64,000 nt of DNA from Chryseobacterium sp. (GCF_029240215.1 NZ_JARBTK010000002.1:1-64000); one strand, 5' to 3'; shown: positions 8,909-18,165, counted from the first letter of the stretch. The notes: generated by a model from the sequence alone, not told the origin. Made by a program: numbers and translations.

Positions 8909-9472
8909 ATGGCAGAAAGTAAAAACAACATCGTAACTCACGGTTTGAGTGGAAAGGTCGGAGATCTACTCGTATTCAGCCAAAGAAATGGTAAAACAGT
9001 AGTATCAAAAGCACCGAAGGAAAGAACAGGCGAAATGTCTGAAAAGCAAAAGCAGCATACCCTTCGATTTCAGAAAGCTGTCCTATATGCAAAAGCAGTT
9101 CTCAATGATCCCGTAAAAAAACAGCTGTATGAAGCAAAGGCGGATCATTCAATTGGAATGAGCACCTATAACGTAGCCGTTGCCGATCTTCTGAATGCTC
9201 CCGATATTGAAGAAATCAATCTTTCCGGCTATACAGGCAATTCGGGAGACCTTATAAAAATTGTAGCAACTGATGATTTTGGAGTAGTATCAGTACACGT
9301 AAAAATAGAAAATGCCGACGGAACTTTAGTAGAAGAAGGCGCAGCCGTTAATAACGGAGCCGAATGGATCTATACGGCAACCGCATCAAACCTCGATCTT
9401 GCAGGTGATAAGATCACCGTAACCGCCTCTGACGCTCCTGCCAATATGACAGAAGAGACAAAAACACTATAA
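8909..9472 (+). CDS. Conserved hypothetical protein with a C-terminal beta domain
   Basis: A 187-aa protein without signal peptide or membrane segment. The N-terminus (NNIVTHGLSGKVGDLLVFSQ, RNGKTVVSKAPK) resembles small Bacteroidota proteins that open with a 'GxxGxxxFxxRxGKTxxxKxP' stretch. A helical segment with a basic character follows (EKQKQHTLRFQKAVLYAKAV, NDPVKKQLYEAKA). The C-terminal 85 residues look like an immunoglobulin-like beta domain (SGYTGNSGDLIKIVATDDFG, VKIENADGTLVEEG). It is a single gene with its own -7-like box upstream and a strong terminator downstream shared with serS. I do not recognise a function. Confidence 0.75.
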   Translation: MAESKNNIVTHGLSGKVGDLLVFSQRNGKTVVSKAPKERTGEMSEKQKQHTLRFQKAVLYAKAVLNDPVKKQLYEAKADHSIGMSTYNVAVADLLNAPDIEEINLSGYTGNSGDLIKIVATDDFGVVSVHVKIENADGTLVEEGAAVNNGAEWIYTATASNLDLAGDKITVTASDAPANMTEETKTL

Positions 9473-9552
9473 AAATAAAAGTTGGGCAAGGGTATAGGAA
9501 GGGTATAGCGACTGTATAACGACAGCTCATTAAAAACCACTGTCAAAATGAC

Positions 9553-9579
9553 AAAAGCCATCCGATTCGGATGGCTTTT
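9553..9579. terminator. Bidirectional terminator between the 8909 gene and serS
   Basis: AAAAGCCATCCGA pairs perfectly with TCGGATGGCTTTT around a tiny loop, with A and T runs on the two sides. It can serve both converging genes. Confidence 0.9.
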
Positions 9580-9600
9580 ATTTGTATTATTATTGTAAAA

Positions 9601-10869
9601 TTAATTAATCAATTCAAATCTCGCATACTCAGCAATCTTCTTCGGAAGCTTAATTCCTTCCTCAGTTTGATTATTCTCCAGCAATGCAGCCATAATTCTC
9701 GGCAACGCCATTGCAGAACCATTTAAAGTGTGTACCAACTGAGTTTTTCCGTCAGCTTTGTAACGGCATTTCAACCGGTTTGCCTGGAAGGTTTCAAAAT
9801 TTGAAACCGAACTTACTTCCAGCCATTTTTCCTGAGCAGCACTCCAAACTTCAAAATCATAAGTCATTGCAGAGGCGAAACCTGTATCGCCACCACACAA
9901 TCTTAAAACTCTGTATGGCAATTCAAGGTCAGTCAGGATTTCTTTGATATGCTCTACCATTTCTTCCAAAACAGCATAAGAATTTTCAGGCTTCTCCAAT
10001 CTTACAATTTCCACCTTTTCAAATTGGTGAAGACGGTTCAGACCTCTTACATGAGCTCCGTAACTTCCCGCTTCTCTTCTGTAACATTGAGAAAATGCTG
10101 TATTTTTAATCGGAAGGTCTTTTTCATCCAATAAAACATCACGATACAAATTCGTTACCGGAACTTCAGCTGTTGGAATTAAATATAATTCATCTGCATT
10201 GATGTAATACATTTGTCCTTCTTTGTCCGGCAACTGACCGGTTCCATATCCTGAAGCTTCATTGACAACGTGAGGCGGATTCACTTCCAGATAGCCAGCA
10301 TCAACATTTTTATCTAAAAAATACTGAACCAAAGCTCTCTGTAATCTCGCTCCTTTCCCGAAATAAACAGGAAAACCCGCTCCGGCGATTTTTACACCTA
10401 ATTCAAAATCGATCAGGTTATATTTTTTTGCCAATTCCCAATGCGGGATTGCACCTTCACCTAAACCTTCTACATCATGTGACTGATAGATAATTTCATT
10501 GTCATCCGCTGAAACTCCCGCTTTTACCAATTCGTAAGGCACGTTTGGAATCTGATAAAGAATGTCTAATAATTTCTTTTCGATCACTTCTAACTGTGAC
10601 TTCAATTCTGCGCTCGACTCTTTGTATTGTGCTGTTTTAGATTTGGATGCTTCAGCTTCTTCTTTTTTTCCTTCTTTCATTAAAATCCCGATCTCTTTGG
10701 AGATTTTATTGATTTCTGAAAGTTGAGAATCCAATTCAAACTGAATTTTCTTTCTTTCTTCGTCAGTAACGATCGCCTCGTCTACCAACTCAGGATTTTT
10801 GAATTGTCTTTTTTGAAGACCTTCTAAAACGCGTTCTTTGTTTTCGCGCAAAAAATTGACTTGTAACAT
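9601..10869 (-). CDS. serS: Serine--tRNA ligase
   Basis: Charges tRNA-Ser with serine in the cytoplasm. The 422-aa length is typical. The N-terminal coiled-coil arm (about residues 25-105, with KEGKKEEAEASKSKTAQYKE) is followed by the class II catalytic core: motif 2 around CYRREAGSYGAHVRGLNRLH and FEKVEIV, and motif 3 near NGSAMALPRIMAALLENNQ. The start at MLQVNFLRENKERV matches the family. A TAAATTTG -7 box lies on the minus strand at 10962-10955, inside the end of the upstream lipoprotein gene, so serS probably has its own promoter. Confidence 0.97.
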   Translation of the reverse strand: MLQVNFLRENKERVLEGLQKRQFKNPELVDEAIVTDEERKKIQFELDSQLSEINKISKEIGILMKEGKKEEAEASKSKTAQYKESSAELKSQLEVIEKKLLDILYQIPNVPYELVKAGVSADDNEIIYQSHDVEGLGEGAIPHWELAKKYNLIDFELGVKIAGAGFPVYFGKGARLQRALVQYFLDKNVDAGYLEVNPPHVVNEASGYGTGQLPDKEGQMYYINADELYLIPTAEVPVTNLYRDVLLDEKDLPIKNTAFSQCYRREAGSYGAHVRGLNRLHQFEKVEIVRLEKPENSYAVLEEMVEHIKEILTDLELPYRVLRLCGGDTGFASAMTYDFEVWSAAQEKWLEVSSVSNFETFQANRLKCRYKADGKTQLVHTLNGSAMALPRIMAALLENNQTEEGIKLPKKIAEYARFELIN

Positions 10870-10966
10870 TTTTGTTGTTGTTGGGTGTTAGATGTTTGTT
10901 GTTGAGTGTTGCAGGACTTCCATCATCCAGCTTCCGTCATCCAACAGATTTATGCAAATTTAAAGA

Positions 10967-11476
10967 TTATTTTGTGATTTTCACGACATTACGATTCTCC
11001 GAATCTTTAGTTACCGGTAATTCAGAATTGTTATACAGAACTTTCGACACCTCAAAAACTGTTGGCGTCCAATGGTAAAAAATCTGTAAAGTATCGTTAT
11101 CTATATCCGCAAATGTAGTATCTGTAAGCTTTTTTGTAAGTCCTACTCTTATTTGTGAGCGGTAAATTCTGTTGTCCGTATCTGAACCGCTTTCCAATTG
11201 TCTTGTAGCTCCGGCGATGTATTCAATGTAACTCACACTGTCAGAAACTATTTTGACAGAGCTTGAAACCGGCGCATTATCTGTCGCCGCAAGCATATCG
11301 TTCATCGCTATGGTTGTAAATGATCCGATTTTATTTGGAATCAGCAGATTTTTACCATTTGCATCTTCAACATAAAAGCCCATGATCTGATCAATTTTCT
11401 GAATAGAATCTTCGTCGCTCCTACATCCCATAAGCGCAAAACATCCGAGTAAAATTCCAAAAAGCAGATTCTTCAT
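10967..11476 (-). CDS. Hypothetical lipoprotein
   Basis: A 169-aa protein with a lipoprotein signal (MKNLLFGILLGCFALMGC, Cys at residue 18). The mature part begins RSDEDSIQKIDQIMGFYVED and is predicted to be mostly beta-strand. No catalytic motif is visible and I do not recognise the family. A TACCTTTG box ends only five bases before the ATG, so the mRNA may have a very short leader or none. It lies 33 bp after the asparagine synthase gene on the same strand. Confidence 0.75.
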   Translation of the reverse strand: MKNLLFGILLGCFALMGCRSDEDSIQKIDQIMGFYVEDANGKNLLIPNKIGSFTTIAMNDMLAATDNAPVSSSVKIVSDSVSYIEYIAGATRQLESGSDTDNRIYRSQIRVGLTKKLTDTTFADIDNDTLQIFYHWTPTVFEVSKVLYNNSELPVTKDSENRNVVKITK

Positions 11477-11480
11477 AGTG

Positions 11481-11488
11481 CAAAGGTA
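11481..11488 (-). promoter_or_regulatory. TACCTTTG -7 box abutting a start codon
   Basis: On the minus strand TACCTTTG matches TAnnTTTG and ends five bases before the lipoprotein ATG. Transcription would then start at or near the ATG. Confidence 0.4.
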
Positions 11489-11509
11489 AAATATAAAATG
11501 AAACTGATT

Positions 11510-13408
11510 TTACTGATTTTCAAAATATTTCTGATACCAAAGCTCAAAAGTGACCAATTGCCAGATTTTGACATAATCATACTCGTCTTTTTGGTTTTCC
11601 CACCAATCATCAACGATTTCTGAATTAAAGAAATTCCTTTTTTTAAGGCTTTCTAAATTTTCAATGATAAATTCCCAAATCTTCTTCTCATTTTTAATGA
11701 AATACGCCAACGGAAAAGAAAATCCACGTTTTGGCATATTCAAAACTTCGAAAGGAAGATATTTTTGGGCAACTTTTCTTAATAAAGGTTTATTTTGAAT
11801 TCCATTAAATCTAAAATTTTCCGGCAAAGATGAAACGTAATCGATCAAATTATTACTCAAGTATGGATAACGAAATTCTACCCCATATTTCATCGCACTC
11901 AGATCGTCTCTGAAAACGTGGTGAGACGACAGAGAATATTTCATGTCATATTCAAATAATCCTTTGTAATCTTTGGTTTCAGAAAGATGAAATTGTTTTA
12001 AATTTGGATTAATCTGAGTGTAAATGTCTTTTTTAAACACATTTTTCGCCTGCAAAGGTTTCATACCGACCTGACTTTGTCTGAAAAAATCAAATAGAGA
12101 GTCCTGAGAAAAGTAATTCTTAACCTTTTGTGAAAAATGATCTTTTGTGAAAATGAAATTACTTATAAAATTAAAATTCTTCATTAAAAGCCATTTATTG
12201 AGCTTTAAAGAATGAGAATATCCTGCAAACAATTCATCTGCTCCATTTCCGCTGAGAACGACTTTAAATCCTAAATTTTTAGCATATTCTGCGGCATTCA
12301 TCAAAACTTCAAGACTGCTGTAAGGTTCTTCAAAATGCTGAATATTTTCTTTTAATTGATCTAAGATTTCATCATCTGAAACTTTTTTAATGTGATGTGG
12401 AATCTTGATTTTTTCGGCAACTAGAGAAGCATTCTTTATCTCATCTTCAGAAAACGGATATTCAATTGTAAATGCATTAATGTCATTTTTGTATGGTTTT
12501 GACTGTGCCGTAATCAAAGTAGAATCTATTCCGCCGCTCATCATACTTGCAACCGGAACGTCTGCATAAAGTTGTTCCTGCACACTTTCAGAAAGCAATT
12601 TGTCAATTTTCGATACGGCCTCTTCCTCAGAAATATCATTTCGTTGATGAGGAAAATTCCAATAATTTTTTTTTGCAGTTTTAAAATCATTCAAATCAAT
12701 CGTTACAAATGAAGCTGGTTCTAAAGAAAAAACATCTTTAAAACAGGTTTCAGGAGCCAAAGTAGTCTGGAAAAGAAAATTGGTATAAACTCCCTGCCAA
12801 TTGATTTCAGGATTTAAATATTCATTTTTGAGAAGAGACTTTATTTCGGAAGCCCACAAAACGATCTCCTGATTTTTGTAATAAAAAAGTGGTTTCAAAC
12901 CTACTCTATCTCTTGCTAAAATTATTTTCTTTTTATTTAAATCGATCAGTGCAATGGCAAACATTCCGTCAAATCTGGCAAACATTGAAGTTCCCCAAGC
13001 TTGATATGATTTTAAAATAACTTCTGTATCTGAATGACTTTTAAATTGATAACCTAAATATTCAAGCTCTTTTCTCAGCTTTTTAAAATTATAAATTTCA
13101 CCGTTGAAAGTAATTGTGATTTTCTCGTCATCTGACAACATCGGTTGATGACCTTTTTCGGATAAATCTAAAATGGAAAGTCTACGAAAACCTAAAGCCA
13201 GCTGAGAATTTTCTCCTTTCAGAACAGGAAATATTTCTTTGATTTTTTGAGTAGAATCTTCTCCTGAAAAAGATCTTCCGATCTCTCCGTCAGAGAGCCA
13301 AAAACCTTCATCATCCGGACCGCGATGTTGGATGGCTTTATTCATTTCTAAAATATTTTTAGAAGAAATTTCTTTCTTAAATGAATAATAACCGCAGATT
13401 CCGCACAT
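11510..13408 (-). CDS. asnB: Asparagine synthase (glutamine-hydrolysing)
   Basis: 632 aa from MCGICGYYSF at 13408; a frame extending to 13579 overlaps the flippase gene and is not used, because Cys2 must be the N-terminal nucleophile of the class II glutaminase. Other glutaminase motifs are QHRGPDDEG and TFNGEIYNF. The synthetase half has the ATP pyrophosphatase loop SGGIDSTL and LSGNGADELFAGYSHSL. It makes asparagine from aspartate, or in glycan clusters amidates other acids such as sugar carboxylates. It begins two bases after a flippase gene and follows a glycosyltransferase, so a glycan role is plausible. The true acceptor cannot be read from the sequence. Confidence 0.9.
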   Translation of the reverse strand: MCGICGYYSFKKEISSKNILEMNKAIQHRGPDDEGFWLSDGEIGRSFSGEDSTQKIKEIFPVLKGENSQLALGFRRLSILDLSEKGHQPMLSDDEKITITFNGEIYNFKKLRKELEYLGYQFKSHSDTEVILKSYQAWGTSMFARFDGMFAIALIDLNKKKIILARDRVGLKPLFYYKNQEIVLWASEIKSLLKNEYLNPEINWQGVYTNFLFQTTLAPETCFKDVFSLEPASFVTIDLNDFKTAKKNYWNFPHQRNDISEEEAVSKIDKLLSESVQEQLYADVPVASMMSGGIDSTLITAQSKPYKNDINAFTIEYPFSEDEIKNASLVAEKIKIPHHIKKVSDDEILDQLKENIQHFEEPYSSLEVLMNAAEYAKNLGFKVVLSGNGADELFAGYSHSLKLNKWLLMKNFNFISNFIFTKDHFSQKVKNYFSQDSLFDFFRQSQVGMKPLQAKNVFKKDIYTQINPNLKQFHLSETKDYKGLFEYDMKYSLSSHHVFRDDLSAMKYGVEFRYPYLSNNLIDYVSSLPENFRFNGIQNKPLLRKVAQKYLPFEVLNMPKRGFSFPLAYFIKNEKKIWEFIIENLESLKKRNFFNSEIVDDWWENQKDEYDYVKIWQLVTFELWYQKYFENQ

Positions 13409-13410
13409 GA

Positions 13411-14643
13411 TCAGATTTTTTTGGATTCGTAAAAATAAGCAAAAGCGGGCAAAATTCCCGACAAAGCCAAACATCCGAAAGTCACATAAGAAACACCTGT
13501 CAAACCATATTCGGGAATGACAAGGTACAGGCTGAGCGAAGTTGCGAAAAGCATAAAGGCAGAAATGACCAAATTCCACATCGTTTTGCCTATCGAAGCC
13601 AACATATAGACGAATAAAACTCTGAAAATCAGAGAAATTACCGCAGCAAACAAAAGTATTCTGTAAATTTCAGTGTTCTGGTATTGATTTCCGAAAATGG
13701 AAAGTATTTGTTGATCAAAAAAGACTCCGACAACCAAAACTATAATTCCAACAGCTGTAAAAAGCTTCCAATAATTAAAAATGAATTGAAATTGATATTT
13801 TTTGTCACGATGATGCTGACACAATTTTGGGTACTCGGTCTGCATAAAAATAAATCCCAATACCAAAATATTCATCGGAATCATCGAGCTGACTTTATAA
13901 TACGCAACATCCTGCTCTTTCATTAATAATCCGATGAAAAATATATCAAGAATAAAAACGAGTTCTCCAATTTGGGTGGTAAACGCAGTCGTCCAGGAAA
14001 AATGCCAGAATTCTTTACTCCTGAAATCGTTAAAAGTTATTTTTTTTAATGAAAAACTAAACTGTCGATCATAAAAAAACAGGAAAAAAGGAGAAAGGCA
14101 AAGGCTTAATATAAATCCGTTTAGCTGCCAAAAATAGGTACAAACAACTCCAAAAATCAGTGAAGTAACGGAAAGGAAAATATCAAATTTAGCAAAGGTT
14201 TGATTATCTAAATCTGCGCGGTATTCTGCTTTTTTTTGCTCAACCAAATACATTCCCAAAAACCGTATGCTGAATAAAAGGATGAGTTTAATTTTAGTAA
14301 ATTCTTCCCAATATAAAATCCCTGAAATCAAAATCATGATCAATGTGAGGATGAAATTATAAATCAGTCCGTAAGAAAAAGCATATCGAAAAAGCTGCTT
14401 TCTTTGAAGATTACTTTCAATTCCTGAACCATATTTTACAACACCTTGTGCTGCTCCAAATCCTGAAAAGGCTAAGAAAATCGTAAGAAAATTCAGCCCA
14501 AATGTTGCTGCTCCAAAATCTTCCTTCGACAAGATCCGTGCAACGAAAACACTTAATAAAAATGCAGAAAGTCTAGCTATGAGTAAAGATAGACCTACCC
14601 AAATTCCTTTTTTAGCGATGAAATCTCTGATAAAACTGATCAT
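13411..14643 (-). CDS. Polysaccharide flippase (Wzx/MATE-like)
   Basis: A 410-aa integral membrane protein with about 12 hydrophobic segments (e.g. WVGLSLLIARLSAFLLSVFV, LFTAVGIIVLVVGVFF). The N-terminal pattern RILSKEDFGAATFGLNFLTI is characteristic of the oligosaccharide flippase family that moves lipid-linked glycans across the inner membrane. Its ATG overlaps the stop of the glycosyltransferase gene by one base and its end is two bases before asnB, so the three form one operon. The translocated substrate is unknown. Confidence 0.85.
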   Translation of the reverse strand: MISFIRDFIAKKGIWVGLSLLIARLSAFLLSVFVARILSKEDFGAATFGLNFLTIFLAFSGFGAAQGVVKYGSGIESNLQRKQLFRYAFSYGLIYNFILTLIMILISGILYWEEFTKIKLILLFSIRFLGMYLVEQKKAEYRADLDNQTFAKFDIFLSVTSLIFGVVCTYFWQLNGFILSLCLSPFFLFFYDRQFSFSLKKITFNDFRSKEFWHFSWTTAFTTQIGELVFILDIFFIGLLMKEQDVAYYKVSSMIPMNILVLGFIFMQTEYPKLCQHHRDKKYQFQFIFNYWKLFTAVGIIVLVVGVFFDQQILSIFGNQYQNTEIYRILLFAAVISLIFRVLFVYMLASIGKTMWNLVISAFMLFATSLSLYLVIPEYGLTGVSYVTFGCLALSGILPAFAYFYESKKI

Positions 14644-15773
14644 TATTTAAGGACAAATTCATAAACTTCAGAAAAAGCTTCTGCTATTTTTTCCGGACTG
14701 TATTTTTCTTTGATTTGCTGATGTAAAATCTCAGGATTATCAAAACTCACTTTTTGCAAAAGGAATTTTTCCATAGCCGAATACAAATCTTCTACGTTAT
14801 TTTTCTCGACTAAAACACCTGTCTTTTCGTTCACAAATTCCGGCACTCCGCCAACTTTGGAAGATATTACAGGAATTCCACAAGCATTCGCTTCTACCAA
14901 AACACAGCCTTGAGTTTCGTTTTCACTAAAAAGAATTAGCGCATGAGATTGCTGCATCTTTTCCGCAACTCCGGATAAAGGCAGAAGTCCAAATGTCGAA
15001 ATATAATCGGATGCTGAAAGATCAGTAATCTGTTTTTCAAGATGTTTGAAATCACTTCCACCAATTTTTAGATGAAATTTGTAACCTGCATCAAACAACT
15101 TTTTGGCAGCAACGATGATTTTATCCGGATTTTTTCTTTCAACTAAAGATGAAACGTGTAAAAATGTAAAAACTTCGTCTTTTTTCACTTCATTATTCAG
15201 CTTAAAAACATCTGTGTTTACTACGTTTGATATTACATTTATAGGTTTTTTTACCCCTAAAGCGATCAAACCTTTTTTCAGATTTTCACTTACCGGTAAA
15301 ACTGCGGAAGATTGGTTTGCAATATATTTAGCAAAAAAACGCCACAAATTCCCATGAGCGTCAGAAGCATTTTTCTGATAAGCAGTCCAATGTTCTGAGA
15401 TAACGAAAGGAATATTCAATTTCTTTTTAAGATAAACTGCAAAAAACATCGAATTATGCAAAACATTCGCATGCACCAAATCTGGTTTCTGCATTCTTGA
15501 AAATCCTATTTTGTAGGCTTTCATTCTGCGGTAAAAATTCTGAAAAGGATTTTTTGAATTTCTATAATAAACGATGACAGTTTTAATTCCATTAATAATC
15601 TGATCGTCAATTAAATATTTTTCTTTTTGATGAAAATCCCCGATAGAATGCAAAATTTCAACATGATGTTTTAAAGATACAGCTTCAGCATGTCTTTGAA
15701 CAAAATTACCATTTGACGGCTCAACTTTGTTTGGAAACCAGGAAGAGATGAAGAGGATATTTTTTCTTTCCAA
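14643..15773 (-). CDS. Glycosyltransferase family 4
   Basis: A 376-aa GT-B glycosyltransferase. The N-terminal domain starts KNILFISSWFPNKVEPSNGN and contains KPDLVHANVLHNSMF. The C-terminal donor-binding domain has FLHVSSLVERKNPDKII, LILFSENETQGCVLVEANAC and GIPVISSKVGGVPEFV, with the ExxxxE-type arrangement of GT4 enzymes. It transfers a sugar from a nucleotide donor to a glycan at the cytoplasmic face. First gene of the glycan operon; it is divergent from the methyltransferase gene at 15829, with only 55 bp between starts. Confidence 0.88.
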   Translation of the reverse strand: MERKNILFISSWFPNKVEPSNGNFVQRHAEAVSLKHHVEILHSIGDFHQKEKYLIDDQIINGIKTVIVYYRNSKNPFQNFYRRMKAYKIGFSRMQKPDLVHANVLHNSMFFAVYLKKKLNIPFVISEHWTAYQKNASDAHGNLWRFFAKYIANQSSAVLPVSENLKKGLIALGVKKPINVISNVVNTDVFKLNNEVKKDEVFTFLHVSSLVERKNPDKIIVAAKKLFDAGYKFHLKIGGSDFKHLEKQITDLSASDYISTFGLLPLSGVAEKMQQSHALILFSENETQGCVLVEANACGIPVISSKVGGVPEFVNEKTGVLVEKNNVEDLYSAMEKFLLQKVSFDNPEILHQQIKEKYSPEKIAEAFSEVYEFVLK

Positions 15774-15788
15774 AATTTTATTTAAATG

Positions 15789-15796
15789 TATCTTTG
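15789..15796 (+). promoter_or_regulatory. TATCTTTG -7 box of the methyltransferase gene
   Basis: TATCTTTG matches TAnnTTTG, 32 bp before the chosen start at 15829. This supports the inner start, since a start at 15727 would lie upstream of the promoter. No good -33 TTG is present. Confidence 0.5.
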
Positions 15797-15828
15797 TTTA
15801 TCATTTATGTCAAACGAATCTAAGCAAA

Positions 15829-16638
15829 ATGAATGCTAAAATTAATAAAATTCTTTCTTTTATTCGAATAATTCTTAAAAAGCCGAGTTTAATCAATATC
15901 ATTTTAGACAGTCCGCTTGTAGCTGAAGAAAGATTTAAAAAGTTTTATCCTAATTTAGCTTCATTACCTCAAATTGATATCGAACAACTCAATGAAGAAA
16001 TCCCTAAAAACATTGACACTTTTATTCTTGACGGTGGATCTTTGATCACTGATTTGCAACTCCTTTCTACGATTGCAGCAAGAAAAGATGTAAATTCTTA
16101 CCTTGAAATCGGAACCTGGCGTGGCGAAAGTGTTCATAATGTCGCCAAATATATTGATGACTGTACCACGATTAATCTTTCCAATGAGGAAATGAAAGAA
16201 ATGGGATTGAGTCCTGAATATGCAGAACAACACGGAATTCTTTCAAATAAAAATCCAAAAATTCTACATCTCGGAGCCAATACTAAAACTTTTGATTTTG
16301 CTTCGTTAAACAAAAAATACGATTTAGTTTTTATCGACGGAGAACACAGTTATGAAATGGTTTTAAATGATACTCAAAAAGTGTTTAAACATCTTCTGCA
16401 TGAAAATTCTATTGTTGTGTGGCATGATTACGCTTACAGTCCGCAAAATATACGGTATGATGTTTTTCAGGCAATATTAGACGGTGTCGGAATCAAGAAT
16501 CATTCTTGTCTTTATCATCCAAAGAATACGATTTGCGCCGTTTTTACAAAGGCTACATTGAAATCATCAACTTTTGACAAGATGAAATTTCCTGAAAATA
16601 TATTTACGATTGGAATAGAAAAGAAAACTTTTTCTTAA
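15829..16638 (+). CDS. Class I SAM-dependent methyltransferase
   Basis: 269 aa from MNAKINKILSF; the longer frame from 15727 overlaps the glycosyltransferase gene and its promoter, so it is rejected. It has the Rossmann SAM site (SYLEIGTWRGESVHNVAKYI), the acidic strand KYDLVFIDGEHSYEMV and IVVWHDYAY, as in class I methyltransferases of surface-glycan clusters. The methyl acceptor is unknown. It faces the FkbM-type methyltransferase tail to tail with 13 bp between, and both lie beside glycan genes, so O-methylation of a sugar is a fair guess. Confidence 0.8.
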   Translation: MNAKINKILSFIRIILKKPSLINIILDSPLVAEERFKKFYPNLASLPQIDIEQLNEEIPKNIDTFILDGGSLITDLQLLSTIAARKDVNSYLEIGTWRGESVHNVAKYIDDCTTINLSNEEMKEMGLSPEYAEQHGILSNKNPKILHLGANTKTFDFASLNKKYDLVFIDGEHSYEMVLNDTQKVFKHLLHENSIVVWHDYAYSPQNIRYDVFQAILDGVGIKNHSCLYHPKNTICAVFTKATLKSSTFDKMKFPENIFTIGIEKKTFS

Positions 16639-16651
16639 AATATAGTTTAAT

Positions 16652-17476
16652 TTAATTCTGGAACCCGAAAACCGCATTATAAGACTGTTCATCACTGCTA
16701 AGTTTTTTGAGTATTTGATAATTAAATTTACTGAATAGATTAATGATTTCCGTTTCACTATGTCCGGAATCTTTTAAAGTTTTGTGGTTGATTTCTATTA
16801 AAATCTGAGGTTTGATTTCGGTTAAAATCCTGGTCATTCCTAAAAGTGCATCGTATTCTCCACCTTCAATATCAATTTTAATTAAATCAATTCTGTTAAT
16901 ATGATGATCAACCGAATATTGATCTAATGTTGTGCTTTCAACGACTTCTTTTGAAGTAAAATCTTTCAGGAAAGCAGAAGCCATTCCGATATTGTTATCT
17001 TTCTCGTTATATAAAATTTCGATTGTAGAATTCTGACTGGAAATCGCTTTATTTTCAGCAATAATATTTTCAAATTTGTTGAGGGAAATATTTTCTTTAA
17101 ACTGATTATAGTTCGGAGGAAATGCTTCGAAAGCATATATTTTCCCTTTCTCTCCGACAATTTCGGAAGCGTTGAGAGAGAAAAGTCCTATGTTTGCACC
17201 AATGTCAATAAATACATTTCCAGGTTTCAGAAAGTCTGAGAGATAATCAATTTCAGGCTTTTCGTAATCCCCAAGGAAGTACAATTGTTGCTGAATCCAA
17301 TCAGATAAATTGACCTGGAGTTTTAAATTTCCTCTGTAGATTATCTGTTTTTTTACATCGGAAAAAAGCTGATATGGATTGAAAACATGCTTATGAAATC
17401 CAAAATATCTTCTCCTGAAAAAAGGAATTTTAAATAAATTTCTGAATAACTCAGCTATGAATCTCCCCACTTTCAA
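16652..17476 (-). CDS. FkbM family methyltransferase
   Basis: A 274-aa SAM methyltransferase. FkbM hallmarks: FIDIGANIGLFSLNAS (SAM loop), KIYAFEAFPPNYNQFKENIS, and IDLIKIDIEGGEYDALLGM followed by KPQILIEIN. The family methylates hydroxyls on sugars and polyketides; here the neighbourhood points to surface glycan. It lies six bases after the 17483 gene and may share its transcript. Confidence 0.88.
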   Translation of the reverse strand: MKVGRFIAELFRNLFKIPFFRRRYFGFHKHVFNPYQLFSDVKKQIIYRGNLKLQVNLSDWIQQQLYFLGDYEKPEIDYLSDFLKPGNVFIDIGANIGLFSLNASEIVGEKGKIYAFEAFPPNYNQFKENISLNKFENIIAENKAISSQNSTIEILYNEKDNNIGMASAFLKDFTSKEVVESTTLDQYSVDHHINRIDLIKIDIEGGEYDALLGMTRILTEIKPQILIEINHKTLKDSGHSETEIINLFSKFNYQILKKLSSDEQSYNAVFGFQN

Positions 17477-17482
17477 AAAAAA

Positions 17483-17971
17483 TTATTTAATTCCGGCTGC
17501 CCAACTTCTGTTGAAAGGAAGTAAGAAATTTCCTAAAAATTCAAGATAAGTGTTTTTAGAAAAATCAAAAACCTCAATTTCTTTTGATAATTCTCCGCTT
17601 CTTACTTTATTTTTAAAATCTATAAGTTTTAATGTTTTCACCTCACCATTTTCCAAGAAACTCGCTTTCATACGGTCAAATAATCCCAACTGATACTCTT
17701 CATCAATCTCTCTCATGATCTTGCCTAAAGCATCAATGCTACATCCGGAAGCCATTTCTTTTTCTTCGTCTACACAGATCACAATGAACTGATTTTTTTC
17801 AATTTTAAAAGAGGATGAAAGCGGTTTTCCGTGAGCTGCCCAACCTGCAAGAAAGTCATATAATTTTTCTGTAATGACTTTTGCTTCTTTGGTTGTAAAA
17901 GCTCTTGAAGCAGGATAAATAATCACTCTGTAATCTTCAGCTTCTACTATATTTGATTCTTCGATTTTCAT
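17483..17971 (-). CDS. Conserved hypothetical Bacteroidota protein
   Basis: A 162-aa soluble protein. The central part reads YRVIIYPASRAFTTKEAKVI, FLAGWAAHGKPLSSSFKIEK and VDEEKEMASGCSIDALGKIM. It is a conserved protein in this group that is often labelled an ABC transporter ATPase, but it has no Walker motif, so that label has no support here. A Cys in SGCSID is a conspicuous candidate functional residue. It is upstream of the FkbM gene with six bases between them. Function unknown. Confidence 0.7.
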   Translation of the reverse strand: MKIEESNIVEAEDYRVIIYPASRAFTTKEAKVITEKLYDFLAGWAAHGKPLSSSFKIEKNQFIVICVDEEKEMASGCSIDALGKIMREIDEEYQLGLFDRMKASFLENGEVKTLKLIDFKNKVRSGELSKEIEVFDFSKNTYLEFLGNFLLPFNRSWAAGIK

Positions 17972-18120
17972 ATGCAGATATTTATTGTCATTTAATGGTC
18001 ATATGCTATCACCTATCTTCATTGGTTATTAATCAAAACCAGTTATGGCGATTTCATTTTAAATAAATTCTTAAAGAACAAAATTACGCAATTTTATTGA
18101 TTCAATATTTTAAATAAAAA

Positions 18121-18144
18121 AAACTCAGAAGCAATCCTGAGTTT
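18121..18144 (-). terminator. Terminator of the Fe-S operon
   Basis: AAACTCAG pairs with CTGAGTTT around an 8-base loop; on the minus strand it is followed by a T run. It lies just after the stop of the 18166 gene. Confidence 0.75.
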
Positions 18145-18165
18145 AATATAATTTTAAAAGTAAAC

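Noticed and set aside
13409..13579. N-terminal extension of asnB by 57 residues
   Set aside because: It overlaps the flippase gene, and the class II glutaminase needs Cys directly after the first Met (MCGIC).
15727..15828. Longer start of the class I methyltransferase
   Set aside because: It overlaps the divergent glycosyltransferase and lies upstream of the likely promoter box at 15789.
17483..17971. ABC transporter ATPase label for this family
   Set aside because: There is no Walker A, signature or Walker B motif in the 162 residues.
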